In this document: positions 39,575 to 52,242 of the stretch, piece by piece
Layout of the letters: each line of letters opens with the position of its first letter
Numbering within the stretch: position 1 is the first letter of the stretch
Origin: Branchinecta lynchi
Taxonomy: Eukaryota; Arthropoda; Branchiopoda; Anostraca; Branchinectidae
Direction of reading: 5' to 3'
Assembly (NCBI GenBank): GCA_023053575.1
Contig: JAKZAP010000003.1
Span: 2,704,561 to 2,768,560, forward strand
DNA: 64,000 bases
Position numbers and translations under genes: made by a program
Notes under the pieces: model-generated
What the model was told of the DNA's origin: nothing
What the model saw: only the letters and a program-made list of their open reading frames with translations
Databases searched by the model: none

Positions 39575-42500
39575 GTCCAACTTGGGGTCAGGATCCGAGT
39601 TCGTTGTTGGGTCAGGATCCGAGTTCGTTGACTGAAACGAAGTCCAACTTGGGGTCTGGATCCGAGTTCGTTGACTGAAGTTTGACTAAGTCCAACTTGG
39701 GGTCAGGATCCGTGTTAATTGACTGAAACTCGGCTAAGTCCAAAAGTTGGTTAAAACTTGAAAAGCGCAGCGATGAGTTCCCTGACCCAAATTAGGTCGG
39801 GCGCCACGTTAAAACAAATTTCGGTCCGGGGACCTTCGTTCCCCGGGCGCCCCCAGGGAACTCATCGCTGCGCTTTTCAAGTTTTATTTGGAGTTTCAAG
39901 TTTTAACCAACTTTTGGACTTTGCCAAAATTGACTCGAACTGGGATCCGGCCGTCCAAATTTTTTTCCAACGGGGTCCGCAGTGTCTTTTCGAAGGCAAA
40001 GGTCGCCGGACCGAAATTTTTTTTAACGCGGCGCCCGACCTAATTTGGGTCAGAGAACTCATCGCTGCGCTTTTCAAGTTTTATTTGGACTTAGCCGAAT
40101 TTGACTCGAGCTGGGATCGGGCCGTCCAAATTTTTTTCCAACGGGGTCCGCAGTGTCTTTTCGAAGGCGAAGGTCCCCGGACAGAATTTTTTTTTAACTT
40201 GGCGCCCGGGGAACTCACTCGAACAGCTCGGGAACTCATCGCTGCGCTTTTCAAGTTTTAACCAACTGTTGGACTTGGCCGAATTTGACTCGAGCTGGGA
40301 TCAGGCCGTCCAATTTTTTTTTCCAACGGGGTCCGCAGTGTCTTGGCCAAATTTCATTCGAGCTGGTATCCGGCCGTCCAAATTTTTTTCCAACGGGGTC
40401 CGCAGTGTCTTTTCGAAGGCGAAGGTCTCCGGACCAAAATTTTTTTTTAACGTGGCGCCCGACCTAATTTGGGTCAGGGAACTCATCGCTGCGCTTTTCA
40501 AGTTTTAGCCAACTTTTGGACTTAGCCGAGTTTCAGTCAGTTAAAGCATTGTCCTAATTGGTGTAATAAGGTGTATTACCGCGTATAAGACTTATTACAG
40601 AATCCTCTTTTCCTCGGAGCGCGCTGTAATAAGGTGAATAACGAGAATAGACTAGCGTTCTATTCTGGCTTATGCAGGGCCAATCAGATCGCTTGGTTGG
40701 TTCGCCAGCGGGCCGAGGAGAGGCGCAGCGTCGTCAGGGTTGCCAAGGAAAGCACAACAGTTCTACTTTGTTTGAAGCTAAAGAAACAACTTTTCTTAAC
40801 AAAAACACGTTTTTGTTCTATTACGACGGCTTTTCGTCAGTTCGAGGACCAATGCTGTCCATCCGTTATTTTAATAGTTTTTTTACAGTATAATTTGCGT
40901 TATATTGTACTCGTGTACTTCAAGTAGTACCAAGAACCTTTTCGGATATTTTTAGAGCTCGAAAAATTGTATTACCTTGGCAACACCGGAAGCCGCATTG
41001 ATAAGAACCTCTTGGGTTGTATTTGAACATGCGTGTGTGTTAAGACGTAGACATCGCGTATAGCGCTATTCACCTTATTACACCTATTAGGACAATGCTT
41101 AACACGGACCCTGACCCCAAGTTGGACCGAAATTTTTTTTAACGTGGCGCCCGACCTAATTTGGGTCAGGGAACTCATCGCTGCGCTTTTCAAGTTTTAT
41201 TTGGACTTCAAGTTTTAACCAACTTTTGGACTTTGCAGAAATTGACTCGAACTGGGATCCGGCCGTCCAAATTTTTTTCCAACGGGGTCCGCAGTGTCTT
41301 TTCGAAGGCGAAGGTCGCCGGACCGAAACTTTTTTTAACTTGGCGCCCGGGGAACTCACTCGAACAGCTCGGGAACTCATCGCTGCGCTTTTCAAGTTTT
41401 AACCAACTGTTGGACTTAGCCAAATTTGACTCGAGCTGGGATCAGGCCGTCCAAATTTTTTTTCCAACGGGGTCCGCAGTGTCTTAGCCAAATTTCATTC
41501 GAGCTGGGATCCGGCCGTCCAAATTTTTTTCCAACGGGGTCCGCAGTGTCTTTTCGAAGGCGAAGGTCTCCGGACCAACAAATTTTTTAACGTGGCGCCC
41601 GACCTAATTTGGGTCAGGGAACTCATCGCTGCGCTTTTCAAGTTTTAACCAACTTTTGGACTTAGCCGAGTTTCAGTCAGTTAACACGGATCCTGACCCC
41701 AAGTTGGACCGAATTTTTTTTTAACGTGGCGCCCGACCTAATTTGGGTCAGGGAACTCATCGCTGCGCTTTTTAAGTTTTAACCAACTTTTGGACTTAGC
41801 CGAGTTTCAGTCAATTAACACGGATCCTGACCCCAAGTTGGACTTAGTCAAATTTCAGTCAACGAACTCGTATCCTGACCCCAAGATGGACTTAGTCAAA
41901 TTTCAGTCAACGAACTCGGATCCTGACCCCAAGTTGGACAGAATTTTTTTTTAACGTGGCGCCCGACCTAATTTGGTCAGGATCCGAGTTCGTTGACTGA
42001 AATTTGACTAAGTCCATCTTGGGGTCAGGATCCGTGTTAATTGACTGAAACTCGGCTAAGTCCAAAAGTTGGTTAAAACTTGAAAAGCGCAGCGATGAGT
42101 TCCCTGACCCAAATTAGGTCGGGCGCCACGTTAAAAAAAAAAAAATTCGGTCCAACTTGGGGTCAGGATCCGAGTTCGTTGACTGAAATTTGACTAAGTC
42201 CAACTTGGGGTCAGGATCCGTGTTAATTGACTGAAACTCGGCTAAGTCCAAAAGTTGGTTAAAACTTGAAAAGCGCAGCGATGAGTTCCCTGACCCAAAT
42301 TAGGTCGGGCGCCACGTTAAATTTTTTTTCGGTCCGGGGACCTTCGCCTTCGAAAAGACACTGCGGACCCCGTTGGAAAAAAATTTGGACGGCCCGATCC
42401 CAGCTCGAGTCAAATTCGGTCAAGTCCAAAAGTTGGTTAAAACTTGAAAAGCGCAGCGATGAGTTCCCTGACCCAAATTAGGTCGGGCGCAATTTCACTC

Positions 42501-42660
42501 GAACTGGGATCCGGCCGTCCAAATTATTTTCCAACGGGGTCCGAAGTGTCTTTTCGAAGGCGAAGGTCCCCGGACCGAAATTTTTTTTAACGCGGCGCCC
42601 GACCTAATTTGGGTCAGGGAACTCATCGCTGCACTTTTCAAGTTTTAACCAACAAAATGA
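39575..42660. repeat. Mixed-orientation complex satellite-like array
   Basis: Composed of shuffled blocks: GGGAACTCATCGCTGCGCTT, CCAACTTTTGGACTTAGCC, TTTGACTCGAGCTGGGATC, GGCCGTCCAAATTTTTTTCC, AACGGGGTCCGCAGTGTCTT, GGCGCCCGACCTAATTTGGG and CCTGACCCCAAGTTGGACTT. The orientation is plus over about 39841-40540, 41100-41955 and 42480-42660, and minus over 39575-39840 and 41955-42480. The blocks CTCATCGCTGCGC (plus) and GCGCAGCGATGAG (minus) each recur many times. Repeated open frames (MKSAAMSSLTQIR on either strand) are translations of the repeat. Confidence 0.85.
40545..41099. mobile_element. PIF/Harbinger-type MITE inserted in the array (MITE-2)
   Basis: 555 bp with ~29-bp terminal inverted repeats (AGCATTGTCCTAAT, one mismatch, GGTGTAATAAGGTG) and flanking TAA on both sides (40542-40544, 41100-41102). 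The uninterrupted target, TTTCAGTCAGTTAACACGGA, is present in a sister unit of the array at 41671-41690, so insertion and target duplication can be read directly. No transposase is present. Confidence 0.88.
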
Positions 42661-43732
42661 GGTCGGGCGCCGCAATAAAAAAAAATTTGGTCGTTTTGCT
42701 CCTGACCCTCAACTCTCAAGGAAGAAGTAAATGAGAACAGGGGTCGTGCCTCTCACTTTTCGCGTCTTTCTGTGTCAGTCTGAAATGAATGCTGCTAAAA
42801 TAAGGCTCCGCACGTCGAAATTTGTAAGCAAAGCAGGAGAATATTTGCACCAGAACAGGGCTCCTGTCTCTGGACTCTTAAGGAAGGAGAAGAAGAAAAT
42901 TATTTATTTATTTAATCATTTATTTCCCTCCGAACTGAGGATTAACCATCTAGTCCATTCATTGACACATACATACTGTTAAAAAATACACACGATTTCG
43001 ACAACTAAATTACAATTATTTCCTAATAGGGGTCATGCCAATCCTTTTGCGTTGTTTTAAGTGTCAGTCTGAATGTTGCTAAAACAAGGCTCCTAACAAC
43101 AAAAGTTTTCAATGAAAAGGAGAATAATTGCAACAGAAAACGACAGTTGTCTTTCAACTTCTAATGGACAGGAAGAAGAAATTTACAACAGGGGTCGTGC
43201 CCTTTGCTTTTCGCGTTGTTTCCGTGTCAGTCTAAACGGAACGGTGTTTTTTGCGATCCCAGAAAGAGGTGAGGTAAATATCAAAGATATTATACATATA
43301 TGTATATATATATACAGGAAGAGGTGAGGTAAATATTACAGATATTCTTTATTATTAAATGTTCAGTATTTCTGTTTCTTCGTTGAAAACAATATTTTCT
43401 TTCTTCTAAGATATTATATATATTTTATTTATAACCCGCCAAATACAGAATGTGTTAGCGGAGTAAAGGGAATAACGCGAAATAACACAAGATAAATAAC
43501 AGTATAAGAGTGCCCCTCCTCGGATCTGAGAGGCTTAGCGGTCCCGGTACTCTGAAACTGAAGTGTAACCTAGTCTTTCGAATAGTCAGTGGATCTTCCT
43601 GACGTTGTCCTCGACTGCTTGGCATTTAACAAGCAGTGGTTGCATGACTGCTTTAAAGTTCAATCGAAAAGCCAGCCTGTTTTTGTGTGTTATATATTAT
43701 GAATGCACTGAATTATTCCGACTCTGTTGATC
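42661..43732. repeat. Diverged repeats around GGGGTCGTGCC
   Basis: CAGGGGTCGTGCC(TCT/CTTT)... with TTTTCGCGT and GTGTCAGTCTGAAATGAATG-like words recurs at about 42738, 43027 and 43192, so this is a low-copy, diverged direct repeat. A TATATA-rich microsatellite lies at 43291-43315. There is no gene. Confidence 0.5.
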
Positions 43733-45144
43733 GATTTTTGGGATCCCAAAACGTAAGTGGAGGGATACCTATGACATCGCAAAAGTTGTCCGTCTGTCCG
43801 TCCGTCTGTAAGCACGATAACTCTCGAAGGGAATGAGATATTTTGATGAAACTTGGTGTGAGGATTCGTTGGGTCGTCGGACCAGTCAAGTTCGTAGATG
43901 GGCTTTGTAGCTCTACATTTAGGGGTGGGGGAGGGGATTCAAATTAAGGGGCAAAAAAAATATTTTGAAACAGCTAATGTGATAGTCGATTATGGGGTAA
44001 GAAGACATGCCGAACACGATGGTGAAAACCATTTTGTCATCGAACAAGTAGTTCAACGGGAATCCGGACAAAACTGGAAAGTTTGTTGAAAGTAAAAGTT
44101 TTATTTGAAGTTGATTAGATGTTCGATTTAGGGGTAGGAAGACATGCTGAAGACGATGGTGAACACTATTTTCTCGACGGACAAGTATTTCGCCCGGAAT
44201 CCGGCCCAAACCGGAAAGTTTGTTGAAAGTAAAAGTTTTATTTGAAATTGATTAGATGTTCGATTTAGGGGTAGGAAGACATGCTGAAGACGATGGTGAA
44301 AACTATTTTCTCGACGGACAAGTATTTCGCCCGGAATCCGGCCAAACCGGAATGTTTGTTGAAAGTAAAAGTTTTATTTGAAGTTGATTAGATGTTCGAT
44401 TTAGAGGTAGGAAGACATGCTGAAGGCGATGGTGAAAACTATTATCTCGACGGACAAGTATTTCGACCGGAATCCGCCCCAAACCGGAAAGTTTGTCAAA
44501 ATTAAAAGTTTTATTTGGAATTGATTAGATGTTCGATTTAGGGCAAGAAGACATGCTGAACACTTGTGTGAAAATAATTTTCTACCGGGACATGTAGTTC
44601 GCCCGGAATCCGGCCAAAACCGGAAAACTGTTGGAAGTCAAAGTTTTATTTCTAGTTGATTAGGTAAGCGCTTTAGGGGTAAGAAGAGATGCTGAGTCCC
44701 TGTATGACAATCATATTTTACCCGGACATATAGTTCGACCGGAATCCGGCTGGAATCGGAAAATTTGTTTATAAGCTAAATTTCTGTTTGAAGTTGATTA
44801 GAGGTTCATTACTGGGAAAAGAAGATACCCTGATTTCGTCTTTGAGCTTTCTTTTTTCGCCGGACAAGTAGTTCTGGAGTTCGGCCGGAACCGGGCAATT
44901 GGCAGAAGTGGCAGGAAGTTTTCTTCAAAACAGATATGACTTATAGGGGTAAACACGCATCCTGAATCCATATCTGAACTTGGTTTTCTCAGGTGATTAG
45001 CTATTTGGACTTAATCTGTTTCTGAATTTTAATTGTAAAAATGTTCAAGGAGTCTGGTGATGACTTGATCTGGCTAAGGCAAGACCCGGTTGTCTGGATC
45101 AGATATTGAATTTTTGGGATCCCATCGAAACCTTTGGTCTTGTT
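43733..45144 (+). repeat. Family B element, copy 4 (longest)
   Basis: Starts TTTTTGGGATCCCAAAACG and ends TTTTTGGGATCCCATCGAAA followed by CCTTTGGTCTTGTT. Internal monomers are clear: TTGATTAGATGTTCGATTTA at 44111, 44248, 44384 and 44521 gives a 136-137 bp period. Each monomer has AAGACATGCTGAA and GCCCGGAATCCGGCC. It begins with a GTCCGTCCGTCTGTAAGCAC block. It is non-coding. Confidence 0.85.
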
Positions 45145-46426
45145 ATTTGTTGAAACCAGGCTCTTGTAAAGACACTGAGAATACGAACGGCGGTACGACA
45201 AGACAAATTCACAGCCAGACCGCACAATTTTGATTTCATCGAGTACGGTTTTTTTCTTCTGAAAAAAAGCAGACAGTTTGGTGCAGGTGTTGATCGTAAG
45301 TACTTCACTATACAGAGCAAATTAAAAAATTAAACAACTAAATTAAAAAACTAAAAAAATAAACATTTGGTAAAAGCGGAGACCTGGACTAACGCTTTTT
45401 ATCGGGTTTTTACGCCTATTTATGTTGTAACCAAGGTTTCTATATTCAAGAACCCGGATATACCTTGGTCCTCTCAATTGATCAGTCAGAGAATATTTGA
45501 ATTTCTAATAATAATAATAATACAAAGCAAGAGAAAAGGCTTTCACCTCTAAATAACTCTAGCACTAACAATTTCAGTCAACGGGTTGAAGACGGGAAAT
45601 TTACGAAAAACTGAGTCAGACCTAGCTAACAATCGGTGCTAAGAGAATATAAAAGTTAAGTACTGTGTAAATACATTATTCTTGACACTGTTTTCGAGTG
45701 CAAAACTGTTTCCTAGAGCTGTTTAGACGAGTCGGACTTTAGTCTGGAGTTAAAGGAAAGTGGTTGTTAGCATACAAGTTGCTTTACAGACTTGAGAAAG
45801 GTTCACATCGCCCGGGAACCATATACAGGGCAGCGCTGCCTAACGAAGTAAAAAAGCAATTATCCTTAACGAGATTTTCGTGGTTCAGAAAGAATATATC
45901 AGCCAGATGAACGTTAGATGGAGTGGATCGAAGATAGAATATCCTACTTGTGGCAAGTTAATAAAACGATACTTCTTGCTAGACATCTTTATTTATTCAA
46001 CATCTTAGCACCGTCAACAAAATTAAAAACAACAATGAACCACTGGTTAGTACATCGGAATGTTTCAAACCCTCTGCAATAGCTTCTGACAGGGATCATT
46101 TACCACTATGTCATTAAAACATCCATCACCATCTTTCTATCCACATCTTTTTACTACAACCGCAAAACTATGCACTGGATCTGATGGGGTATTTTCTGTT
46201 TCAGCCGATTTATCCGTAAACAAAGCAAGAATATATAAACGTGTGAAGGAGCATGCCTGATTACCCGAATCTCAACGGAAGCATGCGTCGACGAAGAAAT
46301 CCTGATTTCGCTACAGTGATCTACTCCGGGCCAATCTTTTACCTTTAGCTAAGTACACATTACGCCCCCTTTCTGGGACCAGAAACAAGAAAACTTCCAT
46401 TTGCTATCAGATCACTGATCCACTAA
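45145..46426. other. Gene-free stretch
   Basis: No gene, RNA or clear repeat is supported. An (AAT)n microsatellite lies at 45507-45521. Confidence 0.4.
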
Positions 46427-46904
46427 AGGCGGCTTCACATTGCCACTTAAAAACTAAAGTTAAGTAGCAAAAGTTACGTCACGTTAGGTAGGCCTTTCAC
46501 ACCAAGGAGCTGAAGCAAAATAAATTTTCTTCATTTCTTCCTAGATTTTCACCCTTTTTAGCAAAGCGAATAATTCAAAATGAGAAAAAATGGTTTACAG
46601 TAGCTCAGACGATGATTTAGCACTTGGCGGGACCTTTTTGGAGGAACTGTAGAGTAAAGTTCTTTCACGTACAAAATGTATAGTTGTTTCCTCAAAATTT
46701 ATCTTGATTTTGTTTTTTGACAAATTTGCTCCTCTCTTAAGTGCACTTAACTTTGAGTGTAAAGTGGAAAAATTTTCAACTTTGAAAAATACTAATGTTA
46801 AGTAAGAGTTCTTACGTTAAGTGCGACTTTAGACGCATAAAGTACACCTACGAGGCCTAAGTACTCCAGTGTGAAAGGGGTCTTCAGTCAGTGTAAAGCC
46901 GCCT
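46427..46904. mobile_element. PIF/Harbinger-type MITE (MITE-3)
   Basis: 478 bp. Left end AGGCGGCTTCACATTG, right end its near-complement CAGTGTAAAGCCGCCT, with TAA on both sides (46424-46426, 46905-46907). A second inner inverted pair (GGCCTTTCACACC, GTGTGAAAGGGG) is visible. The ends are related to MITE-1 (AGCCGCTTTCACATTG). Confidence 0.8.
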
Positions 46905-47598
46905 TAACAGTAGTGGAGAGACTGACAGAATTATTGACTATGACAGGAAAATCCTTTTGATTTATAAAGTCTTAAGTTTTGGGTTATATGTTCTTTTTAA
47001 TATTTTATTATCATTTCTCTTTCGTGTTTTCCCTTATTACATCGCGCCATGTTTTTTATTCTGATACAAAATCATCATCATCGCTGTGAAACATATTGAC
47101 GTCCCATTATCCTGAGCTTGTGGGATCCAAGCATTTTAATATCCGTGGTGCCCTTGGCTTCAAATACTAACCATAAAAAATATTGCTCATACATATTTTA
47201 ACACACAAATAGCTAAATATAATCAACACTTATGTACTCTGAGCTTTAGTATTTTGATATGCAGAACAATGGAGAAAGGCGACAGCACTAACGTCACTGC
47301 AATGTGAACTGATCTTATACCAGTTCAGCGCACCAAGCGGATTATTCTGAAAGAGAACTGTAGCCGCACGTTGTGTCTGAACTGGATGTGGAGGGTTGTT
47401 GATATTTAGGCAAGGTGCGACAAGTTAGACTACCGTCTGTGTGCTAACTACGACACAGCCTAAGGGTGGTCTAGAGCAGAGCAAATAACACTAGGGAGTA
47501 CACTGTACAAAGTTTCTCCGAATAAGGGTGCAGTATTTGGTACTGGGATAAATCTTATCTCTATTGGGATAAAATTAATTCGAATTAGGGATAATCTC
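46905..47598. other. Gene-free stretch
   Basis: Nothing supportable is seen apart from a TCTAGAGCAGAGCAAATAAC segment near 47470, similar to the CCAGAGCAAAATAAC words of the foldback at 48160. Confidence 0.4.
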
Positions 47599-47909
47599 AT
47601 CCCGATGAAAAATTTAGTACAAAATAGTACTATGAAGTAGTACGAAAAAAGTAGCATGCAGTACTTGCTGATGCTACTATACATGCTTCTACTTCAAGGC
47701 TACCGTGTTACTGCATACTACTATATGCTACTATTAGCAAGACTGAATGCTACTATGGCAAGACAGGATGCTACTGGATACTACGACATAAGATTGGACC
47801 AGTCTGAGGCACAACAAATGATAGTATTCTTTGCTATTACATAGTATTACATGCAACGTTTTCGTACTACTACCATACTACTACGCAGGCTACAAATTTT
47901 CATCGGGAG
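47599..47909 (+). mobile_element. GTA/TAC-rich MITE, copy 1
   Basis: Ends are inverted: ATCCCGATGAAAAATTTAGT and TTTTCATCGGGAG. The interior is dense in TACTAC, GTAGTA and ATGCTACTA words. An inverted second copy lies at 53350-53644 with the same internal order (TAGTACTATGAAGTAGTACG, GACCAGTCTGAGGCACA). It is non-coding. Confidence 0.8.
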
Positions 47910-49849
47910 ACTTGACAAAATTGACACGCCGAATAGCATGGATACTAGCACCACTTGAGATATATAACGTCCCTATTTAAAATCAATCAGTCTTTCACCA
48001 GCGCTGGCTCCGATAACTTCATATTCCGAATATAGCAAAAAAAAATGATACAACCTCCATTGTTTCCTTGGTGTGTGCAGACCTCACCTTTGCTTTACTG
48101 GAAATTTCTGAAACCGTAAGCTTGTCTCGCTTTAAATGCCGCAAGCGTATTGGGAGGCGCTATTAGTATGGCCCGTTTGCAAAGCATGGAAAGCATAGGT
48201 ATTGGCGCTACTCCCTAATGTTATTTTGCTCTGGTCCAGAGTCTGCCCTAGCCAGAGCAAAATAACAATAAGCAGTAGCGCCAAGACCTGCCAAGACCTA
48301 TGCTTTCCATGCTTGGCTAACGGGCCATGTTCGTAGCGGTGCCCACTACGTTTGCCTCATTTCAATCAATCAATCAATCTTTATTATTCGATAAACATTC
48401 CTTACGGTATTCACAAAAAACCAAATATTTGTTATCTCGTCAAACATAACTATATACAATTGCGCTTTTACATTAAAGCGAAGGCAAAGGCGCGGTCAGC
48501 TTACACCAATACAACGGAAGATGTATCATTTTTTGCTATGTTCAGAATATGAAGGTGCCAGAACCAGCACTGGTGAACGGCTGAATGAGTTTCAGAAGGG
48601 ATGTTCTCTATCGCTAGTGGTGCTAGTATTGCTGCTATTACAGTGTATGTCATTTTCGTCCAGTCTTGGTGCTACTCCAGTGTTATTTTGCTCTGGCCGC
48701 AACTCCAGGCAATTTCAGGCACTACTCATATAAAGTTTAGCTTAATATGTAACATTTTTGTTTGTTCATCGAAGGCTGACCAAGAGCAGCTGAGGCAAGC
48801 AGAAGGAGGATAAGATTAAACAACACAATATCCATTGTTGCACGATAGGAATGTTATTGCGGATGCCGTTAGTTTCAGTCATTTCCGCGTGAATAGTAAA
48901 ATGGGTGACTCAGAGTTGAGCTCCGTCACGACGTTTGTTCAACCATGCTCGCATAACATACGCCCTTCCTAAAATTCCTTCCGAACAAGTTCTTTATTTC
49001 CACTAGATGCGCTAGTGTAAAGCTAACAACGACACGTTACATTTTGATGTATCCTAAGTATGGCACGGTTCTTTTGGCTATTTTCAATTTTTTTTATCAT
49101 TCCTGCCCGGCCATGTTCAAAACTGTTTAAAATACAACATCCTCTATGTGTTCTCTACCCAGCTTCATGAAGTTTGTCAATTCTTGCTTCCGACTTCAGT
49201 GCTTACTGACTTTTTTAGGGAGTTAATTCAAGACTCGGTATGAACCAAAAGACTAATCGCTTATTCCCCTTTCATTTAACTTATACAATTATATAACGTG
49301 TGATTGTTGCTCTACCATACGTGACGTCAATTCGTCATTGGATGAACAAAACTGAGTCTGCCCTCTTTGTCCAGCTCAACAAATTGTCATGAAGTGGTCA
49401 TCGTCATTAGCGAGGATGGCATCATCTGTCGAGCTCAACAGCATTCACGAGAAAACGTCCCCTTGGATAATGACAGGAGATCTCTGGTTATCAAATAGAT
49501 CTCATCTAATACAACGATCTCAGTGTTCTACCTTGAGCTTGAAGTTCCAACTAATCTGATCAAACAGGTCGCTTTTATAGCAGCATATCTGGGCATAACG
49601 GCTTTCTCCGAAAGTGAAATGAAATTCCTCAAAACTAATTAATTTTCCAGCACGCGCTCTCAACATCCTAGTCATTCCAAATACTATTTGCATTCCGAAG
49701 GGTTCTGAACATAAGCAAATTAAGTTTTCTTTGAGAAAATAAATGTCAAAAGTCACTTGAAATGTAGTAAGAAAATAGGCGTACTGAAAGGTAAGATCAA
49801 GTCTAGGAAAGGAATCTGAATTTTCAAAAGAGACTTATTGACTTCACTG
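47910..49849. other. Mostly gene-free stretch with LINE tail
   Basis: Besides the foldback at 48160-48330, a TCAATCAATCAATCAATC microsatellite at 48361-48378 followed by TTTATTATTCGATAAACATT looks like a minus-strand LINE or SINE 3' tail. GTGCTACTCCAGTGTTATTT at 48670 is another piece of the foldback family. There is no gene. Confidence 0.4.
48160..48330. mobile_element. Foldback element
   Basis: A near-perfect inverted repeat: GGCCCGTTTGCAAAGCATGG / GCATGGAAAGCATAGGT on the left returns as ACCTATGCTTTCCATGC / TTGGCTAACGGGCC on the right. The centre is TGTTATTTTGCTCTGG / CCAGAGCAAAATAACA. The GGCGCTACTCC...TTATTTTGCTCTGG arm also occurs singly near 61960 (inverted) and 63080. Confidence 0.75.
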
Positions 49850-50174
49850 TAAAAAGTCTCTCCTATATTGGACTTTAGTGGTTGCACATCACCGAATTCG
49901 GTGATTTTTATTCCGAATTCGGAGAGTTAAATCTGAACTCGGAGAGTAAAATCCGAATCAGGATTAAAACGCTAGAATGCAAAATACTATAGATTAAGTT
50001 ATCATCATCTGCAGTATTTTGCATTCTTGCGTTTTAACCCTGTATCGGATTTTAACTCTCTAAATTCGGATTTTAACTCTCCGCATTCGGATTTTATCTC
50101 TCCGAATTCGGAATAGAAATCACCGAATTCAGTAATGTTCAGCCACTGAAGTCCGACGTAAGAGAGACTTTTTA
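49850..50174. mobile_element. Foldback MITE with TA ends and CCGAATTCGG words
   Basis: Symmetric ends TAAAAAGTCTCTC and AGAGAGACTTTTTA, then TTGGACTTTAGTGG versus CCACTGAAGTCCGA, and inner ACCGAATTCGGTGA-type palindromes in both arms. It closes on a central hairpin GAATGCAAAATACT / AGTATTTTGCATTC. TA at each tip fits a Tc1/mariner-type target duplication. Confidence 0.75.
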
Positions 50175-52242
50175 AAGTGTTGGTACCAAATTAGTCAGTT
50201 TGCGAGAAACAGTCCGAGTGCCAAAAAGAAGAACAGCGTTTGATATACATTTTCGACTGAATTTGAAGTTGACAGCCTACAACGACCAGCTTAAAGGACC
50301 CGTCGTAATTGTAATCCCAATGCAGCAAACTTCCATTATCGCTCCTTCCATTCTTAAAAGGGGAGACCCGAATTTAATACGGTATACTCTGCCCCTCCCC
50401 CCCTCCCTAACCACATCTCACTGATTTTCCCAATTGCATTGGTTTGCTGTTTTCGATAAGAAACATTATTATGCTCCCGACAATTCTTTACGAGAAGGCC
50501 GCTCGTCAATGAAATCGGTTACTTAAATTTGTCTTTATTTCTGTTTTAAGGCAATCGGGGAGGAGAAAGACTTACAATCATACCCGCGGGTAATTTGTTT
50601 AAAGCGGAGCCCGTTATAAGATATTTTATAACATTATAACACAAGATTATAAAAAGTAATTAGTACGACCAGAGGCGTTACTAGCCAAAATGTTTAGGGG
50701 GGGGGGGGGGGATTTACCGACTGGCTAGTAATTGTTACCAACTGTTTCTGCAGAAAAAAACACTGTTTTCAACAACAAAATTTTGTTTTCAGAAAAATCG
50801 ACTATTTTGACGAAAAATCGACTAATTTTCAGGAAAAACAACACTGTTTTCATGAAAAAATTGTTGATTGTCCGACAGTAATAGGGGGGGGGGGGGTCTG
50901 TTTCGTTTGGCAAGAGTACACTGAGGCAGGTAAACAAAGTGTTCCCCATTTTCAAATTTGATTTTTTTTTTTTTAAATCATCTTGGCCACTATTTTGGGT
51001 GATCCACTATTATTTGGGTGACCCACTCTTAATTTCTCGCCCTCTTAAAATTTTCTTTCTTGATTTTGTTTGTGTGTCTTCGATCACTTTTGATGTTACA
51101 GATTAGTCTATTATTTTAAAACCAGAAAAGGTTGGGATCTAAATTGTAAGTGTATAACCTATGGCGGATAAAAGCTTCCATTATTATTATAAGCTTCGAA
51201 AGTGCACAACTAAAATTTGTGCATAGGACAGTTTAGGTATAGGTGCGGTGTGCACATCACAGACGAACATCTACATTTAAGACTGGCAGGAAGTCAACAA
51301 CGCAAGAAAAGAAAAATTATCAAATTTTACAACGAATGAGCAAAAGACAATTTATTCAAATCAAATTAAAATTAACGGAAAGTTAAAATCAAACCGTTGA
51401 AAACTCGCGTTTTCGCAGTTACCGGTATAGCGTAAAAAACAAAAACAAGCTCACCACTATGGTTTTGCGTACTGACGAGTTCCTTCCCGGATAGTTACAA
51501 AGTTCAGATTAGTAGACTCGGGATCGGCATTTATTTTCCAGGATAGTGATAGTTTAGTTTAGTATTAAAGGTAAACTGCAGTCAAAAACGTAAAAAACAC
51601 ACAAATTAAGAATACCAAATCTGAACGTGAATCAGTAAAAAAAAATAAAAAAATTAAAAATCTTCAGTGGTGTGACGGAGTCAATCAGGTTTTTGAATAA
51701 ATGAGATTACGTATTTACCTTTTATCCATTTTGTGATCAGTAGTAAAGCAGTTTCCGAGGACACAAGGTCTAACTATCACAAGTGGAAATAGCAGACTCA
51801 GTTTGGCAGCTTGTTTCAAGGCATTAACCGGTAAAAAAAGGTTGTTTAGTACTTGCAGTACGACGGGGAACCGTCGTCTAAAACGTAAAAAAACACAAAC
51901 TAAGAATATTAAATCTGTAATATCATGTTGAAACATCTTAGATGGAACGTCAGAAAAAAAAATTAAACAAAGATTCGGCACTACCGGCAGTGCGTGGAAG
52001 AAATGTTGACCGAGCTGAAATAATTGCGATAGAAATTAGCAAGCAGCACATAAAAAACATAAGAGCAGACGTAAGTTAGGCAACTCGTGTCAACATATCA
52101 ACTGGTACAGGAAAATGATGCTGAAAACTTGGAACAGAAACGTAAGACCTAACCAAATGGAGTCGAAGGAAGGACTGGAATGAAAAAAACAACAACCCAC
52201 AAAACATATCAACAGGAGGTTGCTACTTTGATTTCTGGTTAA
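50175..52242. other. Gene-free stretch with poly-G and a diverged duplication
   Basis: G tracts occur at about 50697-50711 and 50884-50896. AAAACGTAAAAAACACACAA at 51587 and AAAACGTAAAAAAACACAAA at 51880 begin two diverged copies of a ~290-bp repeat. No gene is supported. Confidence 0.45.

Noticed and set aside
39575..42660. Protein family encoded by repeated ~66-138 codon frames
   Set aside because: The frames occur on both strands and start and stop with the repeat blocks, so they are translations of a non-coding repeat.
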